Assembly (NCBI GenBank): GCA_030847615.1 | Contig: JAUMIR010000002.1 | Span: 195,221,809-195,285,808, forward strand | Source: Gambelia wislizenii | Taxonomy: Eukaryota > Chordata > Lepidosauria > Squamata > Crotaphytidae | Direction: 5' to 3' | DNA: 64,000 nucleotides | Shown here: piece after piece, positions 39,201 to 54,200 of the stretch | How positions within the stretch are numbered: position 1 is the stretch's first letter | Layout: each line of letters opens with the position of its first letter | The notes under the pieces: generated by a model | Databases searched by the model: none | The model's input: only the letters and a program-made list of their open reading frames with translations | Told to the model about the DNA's origin: nothing | Program-made: the position numbers and the translations under genes

Positions 39201-42200
39201 TTATATTCCACATTGCTAGCAATACATATTTGATACTTGAAAGTAACAGGCCTGAAAGAACATACTGGCAGAGAAGTATTTATAGTATACATTAAAATAT
39301 TGACAAAATATCCTATGAAAATGCCAAAAAAGTTAATCTGTAATAAAAATAAATTAAATGAAAGGCAAATATATTTATCATGAAACATTATTAAAACCTG
39401 AAAAATGTCCTGTAGTTTGAACCCATTGCTCCGTGTCCTAGTTTCTGGAGCTGCAGAAAACAAAGTATGACATCCCTTTGAATATTTAAACATGGCTATA
39501 TCACTGACTCTGACCCAAAAATCGAACCCTGAGCTAACAGAGGTTGCAAAAAGCAGCAACTAAGCAGCCAGGCTCATGATGAGAGGGAGGCTGTAGCTTC
39601 CTGCCAAGCCAGCGTCATGGTAAACACATTCCTCCCCTCCTCCCCTTTGATTAGCACATCTAAGACAGAGCAAAAGCTGGGAGGGAGAGCAAGGTAAGAG
39701 GCCCCTTTGGAGGCGTTGGTGTGAAAACTCATTCTCACATACTCATTCCTCCCAGGCTTTCTCTCTGCTGTGGAGAGGAGAGATAAGCTGTTTCAGCTCA
39801 CCACTTCTCAGTGATTTATTCATTTATTACCATTTTCTCACGGAGCCCCTGGCGATCTCTGGGGGAACCCTGGTTGAGAAATGCTGCTTTAGATGTTTGG
39901 ACTAGCTCCCAGCTAGCATGCCCAGTGGTCAGGTGTTCTGAGAGCTAAAGTCCAAAATATTAGGAGGACCGGAAGTTAAGAACTACTTTCATAAAGGATT
40001 AAAGACATACAGTATAAGGCAAACAACAGCAGAGCAAATGCAACCTTTAAAAGGTACTGTTAGTTCACTGATAGTCATCAAAAACAGGAAGGGCAGAAAG
40101 AGAGACTTGGGGAGCTCCATTTGCAAAGTCTAAGCCATCATTAGATCTTTAAATTTTCTATTTAATTAGTAGTCTATAATTATTTCTCCTAAAAGTACAG
40201 TTGTCCCTCTGTATCCACGAATTTGGTATCCAAAGATTTAAGTATTCACAGCTTGAAAATATCCTTTAAAAAATAATAATCCAAAAAGCAAACCTTGATT
40301 TTGCCATCTTATACAAGGGACACCATTTTGCTATGCCATTGCATATAATGGGACTTGAGTATTCATGGATTTTGAAATCCACAGGGGGTCCTGGAACCAA
40401 ACCCCAGCGAATATGAAGGACAACTGTATATACAGGCTGACCCCTATATCCGCAGGGGATACGTTCCAAGACCTCCCATGAATACCTGAAACCATGGATA
40501 TTAGAGAACCCTATTATTATCATGGAGACAAACACCAGAAGTTGACCATAGAATCACATTGGAGGACCTAGAAATGCCTAGATAGAACATATTTTTTCAG
40601 ATGTGGATGAATGAAACCGTGGGTACCGAATCTATGGGTATGAGGGCTGACCTGTAGTCCTAATTGCATGAGAGTTGAAAAAAAGAATGGTTTTGCATCC
40701 TTTTTTCAACCTGAACTTGAGGATCTGTTTGGGCTTTTGTTGGGGATAGAAACCGCGTGAAGGTGATTGAGGACTCATACCGCCAGCGTGAAGAGCGTTT
40801 CCAGCAAGAGAACCAAGAGTTGGCACAGCAATACTTGTCTCACTGCCAGAGTGCAGAGCAGGCCAAATCAGAGCTGCAAGCCCAGCACCAGCGCCGACTC
40901 ACAGAGCTGGAGCAGGAGAAAGCCAAGGAGATCAATCGGTTACAGGAGCTTCAGAGGTAAGCAGCTGACATTGAGGGGTGTGTGGAAATGATTGGACTTT
41001 AAACTTATGGTGCTTTTTGGGAATACAAGTCAGACATGCTAGTCTGTTTCTTTTGCCAAATGCTTGCATTTTAATCCTTCAAAATGTGGCTAAGCTTTCT
41101 GTATGACCACAGGGAGTGCAAAGTGCATGTATACATCCTCAATTAACTTGTTCTTTTTTATTCCAGTTGCTAAATACAGATGTGTGTTTTGCTTTCCCTT
41201 ATGGTACCTAGGATGTCCATTCTGGAAATGCGCAAAGACCATGAAGAACAACTACAACGGCTGAAACGGCTGAAGACTCAGGAGATCGATGCCGTGACCA
41301 GCGCTACCTCTTACACCAGGTAACATCTGCTGTTCATTTGAGTTTCCAAGGAAGCAAAAGGAAGAAGAGTCAGCACAGGAAAAACAAGGAGCACATTTGG
41401 GGGAAAGGGATGATTGTATCTAATTTCCCAGCAGTGAAAGGCTGAACCATCATGACATGGGTTGCTCCTCCCTATGGTACAGACCTTTGAGGAGTGTCCT
41501 CTAGTGGGAGCAACCCCTTGTAAGGCCAGTCTTCATTCGTCACTTACATGTCACTAATCAGAGAGTCGTCGGGCATATTGTGTATTCCTGCATGGCAGGG
41601 GGTTGGACTGGATGGCCCTTGTGGTGTCTTCCAATTCTATGATTCTATGAGAGTTTCTGGATACATATTAGAATTGAGATCCCATCAAAGGACAAAGGCA
41701 GGGTATAAATTGTAAACCTCTTTATAGAAGAAATGGCACCTTCTACAATCCAGTACATAAATTTAATTATTTAGGGTTAGTCTCTCTCTCTGGCTTTTCT
41801 TCGCAAACAAAGATTCAGGAAGGACTCATCCCGCACTTTCTGTAAGCGTGCTGATGACTAAAAAGGCCAATCTGAGATAAACAAGTCCGTTTGCAGAAAG
41901 CACAGCAGAAGGTCTCCTTGGGTGATGTTTCTGGGTTGTGATTCTTTCTGTGTTGTTGTTTCTCTTCAAGACTTGTTCAGCATGAGTTCTCAAATAAGGC
42001 TGCAGCATTGTAGATAGTGTGTCTCCATGTAGTAAGAGAATGTGATATATGGCTGAGGAGTGAATGGGTTTGTTTGGCTTGCTGCTGCTGCTGCTATTGA
42101 CCTGTTTGGGAGTGGTTTCCTGTGTGGGGAAGCATTATATTAGCATCAACAGAAGAGAAAGATATGCCTTCCTTTGTCTGTCAAGGGATTGTATGGTCCT

Positions 42201-45200
42201 CCAAATGTTGCTGAACTGCAACTCCTAGTAGCCTTAGCTAGCATAGTCAGTGGTGAGAAATGCTGGGAGTTGCAGTTCCACAACTTTTGAAGGGCTTGTA
42301 CCATTCCCATCCCTGGGCTAGCTGAACAGCAGTCTGCCCTCTCCTGGCAGTGCCACTGGGAAAGTGAGGTGGAAAAGTCTGGAGGGCTTCTGAAAAGAAC
42401 AATAGGGAGGAATCCTCCATCCTTTTAAATAAGAGGAACATGGGGTACTTTTGGATTTGCAGTTAGCTGAGGAAAGGACATGTTACTTGGGAGTCATGCT
42501 TCTCCAAGGCACATTGCTCTGTGAGACACAATAGGGAGTGCAGGTGGAGAATAAGGTTAGGTTCCATATCATCCACAATTATACATAATAGGAGTAACAT
42601 GTGAATTTTGAGGCTTTGGCATGAGTTTTTCAAACTGACAATCTGGTAAAATTGACTAGAAGTGGTACTTGCACATTTTGGCCAATGTAAGGTGATTGCT
42701 TTTAGTGTTAAAATGAAGCCTTTTATAAAGTTCCAGGTGAGTTTGTAACTAGAAGGAGTCCAGCTAACAGCCATACAACATCTAATAGTTAATCTTTACT
42801 ATAGCATAAGTTGCCTTCTGTTTCATATTCTTGGTGGGGGGTTCTGGACGGTAAACAAACCTTTGAGACACAAATGGGTGCAACTTATGAACCAATGCAC
42901 TGCTGTTCTTGCTCTCTGCAGGTCTTTGAATGGCATCATTGACCAAATGGAAAAGTTCTCAAGCAACCTGAATGATCTTGCCAACAAAGTAGAGGCCACT
43001 CATCACACCACGCACCAAGGACTTGAGATTGGGGCACGCCAACGGGATGAACAGCTAAGAGGTACATGGGACACTCAGGTGTCTAGGTCTCCTTCATGCT
43101 TTTAGGCACTTTTAACTTAGTTTGTCTAAGTCTAAAATGACATGCTATAGTCTACATTTCACTGCCATATTGCCCCATATTTGTCTCTATATATCAGGGG
43201 TGAACAACTGTGGGAGATTAGGGGACACATCTCCAATGCAATAAATAAATATATAAATAAATTTTGGCCCCCAAATGTCATGCAATGCCCTCTAGGGGTT
43301 GTGGGGAGGCATTTCCCCCATGTTTCCACCCACCCACCCACCACAGACATTTTAGGCCCAAGAGAGACCTTTTTTCAAAATGTACAGTTTTTAAAATGGC
43401 CTTTTCTGGGCCTAAAATGGCCCAAGGGGCCCAAAACATAGCAAAAATGCCTCCCACATCCCCTAGAGGAGCAGCACATTGGAGTTCCCAGATCTTTTCT
43501 GCGCTTCTGTTTGTGTCTTACAAGGGTAAATGAAGTGTGTGGATTGCTGTTTGGGGTCGCCCCATCTTCCATTTTACTTCTCCTAGAGACAAATCCCTTG
43601 GAAATCAGTGGATACCCACTAGTCAGTGGGGCCTACCACTCTGTTGGGGTTCTTGCTTCAGGGGGTGGTAATTCTTTTCCTCCCTCTCCCATCTGAAAGT
43701 TTTACAAGACCGTCTGGCCCGGCAGCAGAGAGATATGGAAGATGAGCGAGGGCGGCTGCAAGAGGTCATTTCTAAAATGGAAGCCAGGTTAAACGAGCAG
43801 ACTCGTCTTCTGGAGCAGGTGAGCTGATGCTAGAATAGACGTGCTTCATGGCACAGGAGAATGAGAACTGGAATTCAAAACTTATAGAAAGTTGGCTTAT
43901 TCTCACCTCCCTGCAATAACACTGAAAGCAAATGCTGGGTTTGGGACTGCTTAATTGTTGTTAATAGAGGGAAAGCAAGTGATTTTTGTCCTTTTCAGCT
44001 TCTTAGCTGCATTTATTTACTAGTGTTATAGAAGTGAGAACTCAACGACCAATCAGTGCTGCCTCATGGCTTCACTCAGGTCTACCATATCAGTGTATGG
44101 CACTGAGTGACATGACAAGAAGTGAAATGAAGAAAATCTCTTGAAAAGGGATTCTGAATATTGCGTAGGAGATCAGGTTGGGGAGGGGAAATGACATACA
44201 GGGAGCTAGCTTGCTGCTGACTACTGTGGAGTTCATACACCAACAGGCATCTCAGGAATTGCATGAAAGATTACTTTTTTATTTGACAAACAGAATTCTT
44301 AGTGGAGATTATTCATGGATTCACAAGACTATTCACATAAACATGTAACCATGTGTGAAGTGGAACAGCAAGAATCTATTTCTTCATTTAGAATGGTGTG
44401 TTTAAAGATTGGAGTATTGTTAGTGGTTGTCAAAATGCTCCCTGTAAACTAATTCAGAATCAAGTAACATATATTAACATAGAATTGTAAGAGCATTTCA
44501 TTATACCTCACTGAAAAAAAATTAAGAAAATTATTTAACCTACCATGATTGATACCAAAAGGATATTTAAGTGTTTATTTCTAACTCTTTACTTACACAA
44601 AATATCTTGTAATCATTGAATTTGGTTCTAAACTATATTTGCATTTTTCTGTAACATTAGGATAAAGGGTCTCTGTGCTGTTTCTAGAATAATGATTAAA
44701 TAATAGAAGAAAATAGGAAAAAGTAAATAGATAACTGATCAGGGGTATAAGGAGTCTTCTGTTTTCATTTGCATGGATGACTTTTCTTAATGGTTGCTAC
44801 CTGTATAGTATGGAATTGTGTCAAGTTCGTATTCTGGCTTTGGGTGAGTTACCTTTCACCTGGTAGCACTGGTTCAATAATGTCTTTGCCATCTCTGCGT
44901 GTCTCACCCAACTACGTTTCTTTTCTAGACTCATTGAGGGGTATGAGCTTCTCTCAACTAATGTATGTCTTTGTATCTCAAGGAACGCTGGAGGGTAACC
45001 ACAGAACAATCCAAAGTAGAATCTTTGCAGCACTCTCTAGAGGAGCAGAGGAGGGTCATGACCCAGCAACTGGCCATGGAGAGGGAAGAAGTAGAGAGGG
45101 CAAAGGTTAGAAGTGTCCATGTTGCTTAAGTAAACTGGTCTTCTCAGCATGCTGCAATTGCTACAGCCTATACAGAGCTGCAAGTTGGAACAGGAGGGAA

Positions 45201-48200
45201 ATATCTGTGTGTGTGTGTGTGTGTGTGTGTTTGTTTATTTTCAAGTTGCCTGTTGACTTATGGCGACACCCCATAAATTTCATAGGGTTTTCTTAAGCAA
45301 TGAATACTCAGAGATGGCTTTGTCACTTCCTTCCTCTGAAATATAGCCTATAGCACCTGGTATTCATTGGTGGTCTCCCATCCAAGTACTAACCAAGGCT
45401 GAGCCTGCTTAGCTTCCAAGATCAGATGGGATCTGGTGCCTTTAGGGTATTTAGGCAGAATATATGTATATCTTTTGTATTTTCTTGAACTTCAGTTATA
45501 GCAATGGTTCCTCTCCCCCAGTCATTAAAAAGGACATTGCTCCTCTGAATTTTCTATTTATAATTTTATCCTGTAATTTTTTAAAATAACCTTGTATCCA
45601 GTTAATGCCTCCTGCTTTTGGAATGAGGAGGGGGCAGTTCCTCCTCCTTCCTGCACCCCCTCCCCACATTGCATCTTTCAAAACCACTCCAGAGCATGGA
45701 GAGGCGAGGGGGAAAGTCTCACTGTGTGAACAGAGATCTGCTTACATGATACTGAGTGTTCCCTGTATTGCCACTGCTCTTTTTTTTTAGAGAAGACAGA
45801 TAGATTTTTCCATAGCAACAAAGATTTAAAGTGGACAAAAATTTTATTCCTGAAAAATTCTATTCTTTGAAGGAATCATAGTAAAGAATAGTAAAGAAAA
45901 GATTTAACTTTTGAAATTAGTTAATAAAAAAATTGTGATGTTTATGGTAATATTATGTGTTTTACTGAATAAGTATTGATTGGATATTATAATGTATGAT
46001 TATAAAATTAATTTTAAAAATTAAAATTCTATTCCCAAAGGAATTTTTTTATTGCATTTTTCAATAGAGATGGCTAAGGGAAAGTAAAAGGTACACAATC
46101 ATGGAAGACAAAGTACTGTTTTGGCTAAATGGTTTGCTATCTAATTTAACTTCATATCAGTGCTTTCAAGAATCCCATGGAACTTTCTTCTGCTGGCTTT
46201 ACTTGGTGTTAACTTAGCTTTGTTGTTCTTCTACTCCTGTTGTAAAGTTTAAAGGCTTTTGCAATTACTGTATGTGTTATTATGTTCTTGCATTATATGA
46301 TTTGAAGCTTTTGTGTGTGTGTGAACTGACCAGGAGACCAGGGTTTGAATCCACACATAGCCATGGAAACCCACGGGGTGACCTTGGGCAAATCACAGCC
46401 TCAGAGGAAGGCAATGGCAAACCTCCTCTGAAAACATTTTGTCGAGAAAGCCATATGATAAAGTTGTCATTAGTCAGAGCCAACTTGTAGGCACCTAAGG
46501 ACAACAGCAATTGAAATGGAAGGAATAAACTGTTCTCTGTCTCATCCTATTTGCCTTAGAATTCTTTGCTTGGGGAGCAGAAATCAGTCATGCAGAAATG
46601 TGCTGAGGAGCGCCGTAAACTTGCTATAGAGTGGTCAGAGCTCCACACCCAACAGAGACTGATCAAAGAGCGCACAGAGCGGGAGGTTGATCGGGCTCTA
46701 CAGATTGACTCTCAGAGAGAAGGAGCCATCATGAGTCTTGCAAAGGTAAAAGGGACTTATTCAGAAGACACTGAGTTCTGGGAGGTTTGTCTTTCAGTGC
46801 CACAGCTCAATCCTTAAGCTTATGAGCATTTCATTGACAAAGTAAAAAAATAAAAGGTGGGGAAGAGTTTTAAGAGTCTGTTTGAATAGTTGAGCAGCAG
46901 CCCTCTCTGTCCTTTAGAAATTGATAAAAATAAAACTGCATGAATAGATTAGAGGTACAAGTAATAACTCTTATTATTGTAATTCATTCCTTCTACTTCC
47001 TTCTTTTTTTAATTGCATTTTAATTTTTTAACACAATCTAATTTGCAATCAGAATCAAAGTAATATAATTATACTCATAAAGAAAATAAAAAAGAAAATA
47101 AATAAAAGGAGGAAAAAAGGAAAAGCTAAAAAAACAAACAAACCGAAACATATAACTAAACCAGAATAGGGCTTTGACACCCTTCCCCCAATCCTAATGC
47201 ATGGGAGTGGGTAAGAAAACATAAACAGTTATCCCTCAGTATCCACGGATTTGGTATGCACAGAATTAAGTATTCATGGCTTGAAAATATTCTTTAAAAA
47301 ATAATAATCCAGGGGGCGTGTCCAGATGCTTAAAATGGCAGACGCATATTGCGAGGGCTCCCAAAGGCTTCGAAACTTCAGCCTGTCCTCAAGCCACCGG
47401 ATGGGTCCTTCCAGGAAAAAAACATTCTCTCAATACTTGGCAGTAAGAGACTGGTCAAGAGATCAACCTCCAAGTGCTGCCAGATGACGAAAAAAGGAAG
47501 GGAAACTCCCCCAGGCCACAGCAGTGAAGAGAATGAGGAGCAAGAAGATAAGATGGCGCCTGCAATGAATAAGGCAAGTAGGGGAGGAGGAGGGGGAGGA
47601 GGAAAGGAAATTCCACCACAACAAAATAATCAGCAGCTGCTAGACCAATTTGAACGACTACGTGAAAAAATAGTCTGATTTACAAAGAGACTGGTCTGCT
47701 GCCCTGGCTCCCCTACAAGCCTCTATCAAGGAACTCACGGGGACCACCTCCGAAGTGGCAGAAACAGCCACAGAGGCACACAAAATGGGGCAAAATCATG
47801 AATTAAGAATACAACATCTTGAAGAAAATAACGAATCCCTGGTAAACAAGCTGGAGGATTTGGAGAACCAAGGGAGGAGGGTGAATATCAGATTTCGCAG
47901 CTTTGTCGAAGGCGCTGAAGGAAAAGATATCTTAATTTTCCTAATAAATTGGATCAATGAACATTGCCCTAACAACACCATTACTACAAGTGACATAGAA
48001 CGTATCCACAGAGCACTGGGCCCTCCACAGACCTCCTCGAGATATCATTGCTCCGTTTGCCCACTTCTCTGTAAAAACCCGCATATATGACCTCTCAAAA
48101 CAAGTGCCAATATTACATAATGCAAACCAGATAGCAATTTACCAAGATTTAGCCCCAGAAACCCTACGCAAGAGAAAACTCCTCAAGCCATTGACATCAG

Positions 48201-51200
48201 TCTTGCAGAAAGAGACGATATGCTACAAATGGGGCTTTCCATTCATACTTATCATTTCTCACAATAACACAACAATGACTGCGACCACAAGACTCCAACT
48301 TCTAGATATACTACTCACCATTGATGTACCTGTGCCCAAAGCATTAGAACAAGAGATACGACATGAAGAAAACTCCACAGCATAGAAGATCCACACATCT
48401 GATATGAACCCATGGACCATGGTCTACAAGTGGGGAATAAAAGACCCCACAATCTAAGAAGATCAACATACACCGGACCACCAGTCCTTCAACTATAACA
48501 ATATCTGGAACAACAGGACAATAGAAAATGCATGATGATGCCAGACACCATCAACTAAGACAAATGCACACCTTAAAGTCAGACTTTTCACGAGCTCCAG
48601 TGGACTTTCCATCAATATTTCCACATCTGTGGATCTCCTACCTATTGGCTAACCTGACTGATAAGTATTTATTTGCCATAGCCTCTATGATCTAGATAGA
48701 CATGACATGACCTCATATTTGGGTGAAATGCCTTGATCTGGGGCGGCATGCCGCATGACACCAAGCGACAGGTCTGTAGCCAAGAGGGCATTTAACGACA
48801 TTTAACATTGTCGGTAAAAAGATGCCTTAACAACCTGTCCTCTGCTCTAGATTACCCCCAAAAAAGTGATTTCCCTGGGAAGGATGGGGATATTGCCCTC
48901 ACCCAAAGTCCCATACTCTATGTATGACTTCTTGCCCAGGTGTTTGAGTGTTCAAAGGTTAATGTTGATCTTCTTGAAATTTTTAACTATTGTGTTGTTC
49001 ACCTCTCCTCTCAAAACTCTGGAAAGACTCTTGACTTTCACTGTATGGTTGCTGGGTATTTGCAATTGCTCTCTCTCTCTCTGGCCTCCCACAACTGATG
49101 CCTCTAGTCCACTTTTGGAACAACAACTGTAAAAGTGATTCCCATCTAACTAAATATGTCTAATCTCAAATTTCTCTCATATAATGTTAGCAGGTTGGGA
49201 TCACCAGTTAAAAGAGCCAAGATACTGAAACAGATTAGACCTCTCCACCCGAACATAATTTTCTTACAAGAGACTCACAACAAATTGTCCAATCCAGTGC
49301 TCCCAAAATCTCAATTTGGACAACAGTTTGTGGCTAGAGGTAATGGGAAGGCAAGAGGGATTGCAATAATACTTGACAAACACACTCCATTCATTCCACA
49401 GAAAATCTGTACGGATCCTAAAGGCAAATTTGTAATAGTATAAGGCATTCTCTTAAACAGGGAAATCACCCTAGCCAGTTTCTACACACAAAATTCTAAC
49501 CAAACCCAATTTCTGATATCCTTTCTGGAATCTCTGGAGCAGATGACAAAAGGCACAGTGATAATTGCAGGAGACGCTAACGCAGTCCTCAACCCATACA
49601 TGGACAAATCCTCCCACAAATCATTTAAATCCCACTCAATACCACATATCCCCCTGAAAAATCTTTAAAAAACTAAACTTAGTTGACCCACGGCGATTAC
49701 TAAACTGCACAGCCAGAGACTATACCTTGTTCTCCAAAGTACACTTGTCCCTCCACACTCACAGATCTGGCATTCACAGTTTTAAGTATTCACAGCTTGA
49801 AAATATTCTTAAAAAGATAATAATCCAAAAAGCAAACCTTGATTTTGCCATCTTATATAAGGGACACCATTTTGCTATGCCATTGCATATAATGGGACTT
49901 GAGTATTCACGGATTTGGGTATTCACGGGGGGTCCTGGAACCAAACTTCAATAATACAATACAATAAATACAATAAAATTTATTTATATCCCGCCCCTCT
50001 GCAAGCAATCGGGGCGGCTTACAACGATAGAATAGTGCACAGTATAAAACAACTCAAAATCCCTTCCCCCCCTTAAAACATTATTAAATTAACACAAATT
50101 AAAATCAATATATAATACAATTTATTAAAAACCCTTTCGAGCAAGCAGCATCAGTTTGGAGGTCCAGAAGCAACCTCCAGAGGGGGTTCCTGAGGCTGGG
50201 GTTAGCTATTCTGGAAAAGCCTGCCTGAAGAGAACCGTCTTGACAGACTTTTTAAAGCTGTCTAATGATGTCAATAGGCGGATCTCATCCGGCAGGCCGT
50301 TCCACAATTTGGGGGCGACAGCCGAGAAAGCCCTCTGGGAGGTGGTTGCCAGCCTAGATCTTTGTGGCTGCAACAAATTCCTCCCAGAGGACCGGAGAGC
50401 GTGGGGAGGATTATAAGGCAGAAGGCAGGCCCTGAGATAGCTTGGGCCCAAGCCATTTAGGGCTTTAAAGGTGATAACCAACACCTTGTACTGGGCCTGG
50501 AAGCTGATAGGCAGCCAGTGGAGGGACCTCAGAACCGGAGTAATGTGGTCCGTCCTAGATGTCCCAGAAACTAGCCTGGCTGCCATATTTTGTACCAGCT
50601 GTAATTTCCGAACTAAGCACAAGGGTAGCCCCATGTAGCGTGCATTACAGAAATCAAGACGTGAGGTTACCAGCACATGCAGAACGGTCTCAAGATCCCT
50701 TACTTCCAGAAAAGGGCGCAGCTGCTGTATCAGCTGAAGCTGATAGCAAGCGCTCCTGACTGTCGCATTTACCTGATTTGTCATCAGGAGTGACGAGTCA
50801 AGGAGCACCCCTAGACTGCGAACACAGTCACTGGAGGAGAGTGTGACCCCATCCAGGACTGGAGATTGTAACCTGATTCTTGGTTTCGGGGCCGCTACCG
50901 AGCACCTCCATCTTGTCTGGATTCAGTCTCAGTTTGTTTTTCCTCATCCAGCCCATTACTGCCCGAAGACATTCATTGAGAGAAGAGATGCCGTCAGAAT
51001 TCGAGACCGACGAACGAGATACGGAGAAATAGATCTGAGTGTCATCAGCGTACTGATAACACCCAGCTCCATAACTCCAGATGATCTTACCCAGCGGCTT
51101 CATATAGATGTTAAATAACATCGGGGACAGAATAGCACCCTGTGGTACTCCACAGGTAAGCTCCCTTTTACTGGAGCTACTGTCCCCGAGCAGCACTCTC

Positions 51201-54200
51201 TGGGTCCTGCCTGAGAGGAAGGACCAGAACCACTGCAAGGCAGTGCAACTTCAGCAAATGTGAAGGGACAACTGTACACAACTCTTACTCAAGGCTCAAT
51301 TATTTCTTTGTTGATAAATTAACCATGTCCCATATTGAAAAAGTAACTATCCACCCAGCTCTCCACTCAGACCACACTCCACTAACTATGGACTGGTCTT
51401 TGACAGAAATAACACAACCCACTAAAATCTGGAGATTTAACTCCTACTTATTAAACAATGACTCATTTAAAACGCAAATACAAAAGGCAATAAAACACTT
51501 CTACCAAGAAAACAAAACAGACAACACCACAGAGAATCACTACTCTGGGACACTCTAAAGATGGTCCTATATGGACTCTTGATACAGGAAGGAGCAAAAC
51601 AGAAAAAAAAATACTGTATACTCCAGCGTATAAGACAACTTTTTAACCTTCTCAAAATCTTTTCAAAATTAGGGGGTTATCTTATACAACAGAATAGGGC
51701 TCCCCATCACGACTTCGGAAGGATGGATGGAAGGGGGGAGGCTTGCCAGCACCTGCCCTTCCCAAAGCCGCAGTGGGGAGCCCTATAAGAAGACACCCTG
51801 CCCAGGCAGCCACACCTCCGAACCCCCCCTAAAACCGCAGTCGGGACCCCGATTGTGGCTTCGGAAACGGCAGGTGGTGGCTGGGGGGGGCTTTCAAGCC
51901 ACCACCTGCCCTCCCCGAAGCTGCGATCGAGCTCCCGATCACAGCTTCAGGGAGGGCAGGTGGTGGCTTGAAAGCCCCCCCCCAGCCACCTTTCCACCCT
52001 CCCCGAAGGGTGAAGTAAAACGCTACATTCGCTCCTCTCCTCCGCCTTTGATTCCTCCTCAAAGGGGGAGAAGGTGGAGGAGAGGGGCAAATGTACCTGC
52101 TTTGCTTCACCCCCCACCCGGTCTCTTGCGTCTTCACTCCCTTTGCAAAGGGAATGAAGATGCAGGAGATGGGTGGCATGTGAGGCAAACTGCTACATTC
52201 GCCCCTCTCCTCCGCCTTCGATTCCTTCGGGAAGGGTGGATGGGTGGTGGATGGAGGTGGGAGGCTTTACAGCCACCACCCGACCTTCCCGAAGCCATGA
52301 TTGGGTTTCCCATCGCGGCTTTGGGAAGGGTGGATGGCTGGTGGCTGAAGGGGGGAGTTTGGGATATACTGGCCGTATAAGAGAAGAAGGGGTAGTCTTA
52401 TACGGTGAGTATATCCCAAACTATATTTTAACTTGAAAATTGGGGGGTGTCGTCTTATACGCCAGAATATATGGTAAAAGAGACACGTAGGCACCTTTTA
52501 TTGAATGAACTAAACACGCTGACCCAAACTCATAAGAAGAGTCAGAATAAGCAGACGCTAGATCAATTGACAAAAATCAAACCTGAAATAGAAGAATTGT
52601 ATCTAAAAAACATACAGATAGCCACTCAATACACAAAAGCACAATACTACCGTGTATACCGGTATATAAGACTATCTAACTCCTGAAAATCAGGGGGCTG
52701 TCTTATATGCCAGATATACAGACCGAGATGGGGAGCCCTATCTCGGACTTGGGAAGGACAGGAGGTGGCTAGGAAGTTTCCTAGCCAGCTCCCGTCGTTC
52801 CTGAGTCTGAGATGAGGCTGGCAGCCCATCTCTCATTTGGCTGGCTGGGTGGGGAGAGCGTTCGGCCCCAAGCCTCCACAGCAGCGCCATGCAGACGACC
52901 CACAGGGGCGGCCGTCCCTGCTGCCCCTTTTCCAAGGGAGAGCTGGGCAGCCGGAGGAGCGACCAAGTCCCCTGGGCTGGGTGGCCTCCTCGAGCACTGC
53001 TGGCCTGCTTGCCATGATGCTGCTGTGAGGGAGACTTTGAGGGCGCCCTCCGAGCAGCAGTGCACGCTGGGCAAACTTTCCCGAGTGCCTCCGAAACTTC
53101 GGTGTGAGGGGAAGGAGGAGGAGGAAGAAAAGAAAGAAAGCAAGGGTAGGAGGCGGTTAAGGCGAGGGGCTCCGGAGACCAGCGGCCAACGTCCCCCCTA
53201 GGCAGAGGTGGCCCAAGACGGCCTCGGAGCTCCTCCGGCTCCAGGCAGCCCAGCCGAGCTGAGGCACCTGTGGAGCTTCCAGGTGAGGTGGGTAAGGCAA
53301 ACTTGCCTCTCACGCTCCAGCTCTAAGAAGACTGGGGCAGCTCAGCTGGCCAGGCTGCAGACCGTGGCGGCTGAGGAGAGCGGCAAACTGTGGAGTGAAG
53401 GCGGAGAGAGGAGGGAGGGCCGGGATGGGTGTCACCGAGCGCGGGGAGCCGGGGGGGGAGAAAGGGAGGCAGTGTCCGGTGCCACCAAGCTGCGCCTCGG
53501 CTCTTCTCCACAACAATGAGTGGAAGAAAAGGGAGAAAAAGCAAACCCTCCCCTTGCTCGCTCCCTGCTCTCCCTCGGCTTCCTCTCCTGCACCCAAGGC
53601 AGCTGCAGAAACTTACCTGTGAGTAGAGCCAGCCCGCTTCGCCTCCGGTTTTGGCATAAAACGAGGCCCACACGCACCTCCCTTCACCTGTTGGGTGGCC
53701 AGCACTGCTCCGCATTTTACCTCGCTTCACTATTTTTGATGCTTTTTTCTTTGAACCCTCCCCCCCTTGCCCTTTGGCAATTTTTACTTTGGGGAGCTAA
53801 AGAGCACAAAATCCCCCACCACCAAACAATGCCCACAATCCCCCCAGCCAAAAAAAGGAACTTTTCAGACCTCTGTGAGTACATATGGGTTTAGCTGCCA
53901 GTTTAAGATCCTGTTTCCTGTATCTGATTACAATAGGGCCCCGTATCCACTGATACATTATCCACTGATTAAGTTATCCGCAGGACACAAAACAGCACAC
54001 CTATCAGAGTTTTCCTAGAAAATGCATCCTCCCTAGCCATTTTCTAGGTCCTCCAAGGCAACTCTATGGTATTTTAAACCAGCCAAACTTCTGCGCTTTT
54101 ACACGGGCTCCTCATGAGGATCCCTTGTGAAAGCACAGAGGTTTGGCTGGGAACGCTCTCCTCAGCCAGCCAGCAAAACCTCTGAGTTCCCCCTGCTTGA

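Larger units (their letters stand above)
49742..51274. mobile_element. Tigger-like MITE (B), split by an L2 LINE
   Basis: The left part, 49742-49950 (CACTTGTCCCTCCACACTC...), and right part, 51247-51274 (ending GAAGGGACAACTG), are flanked by TA (49740-49741, 51275-51276). It sits inside the ORF2 endonuclease of the host LINE. Confidence 0.85.

Noticed and set aside
45372..45456. Possible 5S rRNA gene
   Set aside because: Diverged from 5S, truncated and fused to a SINE tail; interpreted as a SINE head.
51727..52380. 217-codon plus-strand open frame
   Set aside because: Lies in the GC-rich palindromic interior of MITE C; repetitive proline/arginine composition and a mirrored frame on the other strand.
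52738..53313. 191-codon minus-strand open frame in GC-rich sequence
   Set aside because: Low-complexity Pro/Ser/Arg composition, overlapping open frames on both strands, and location inside a MITE; GC-rich sequence has few stops by chance.
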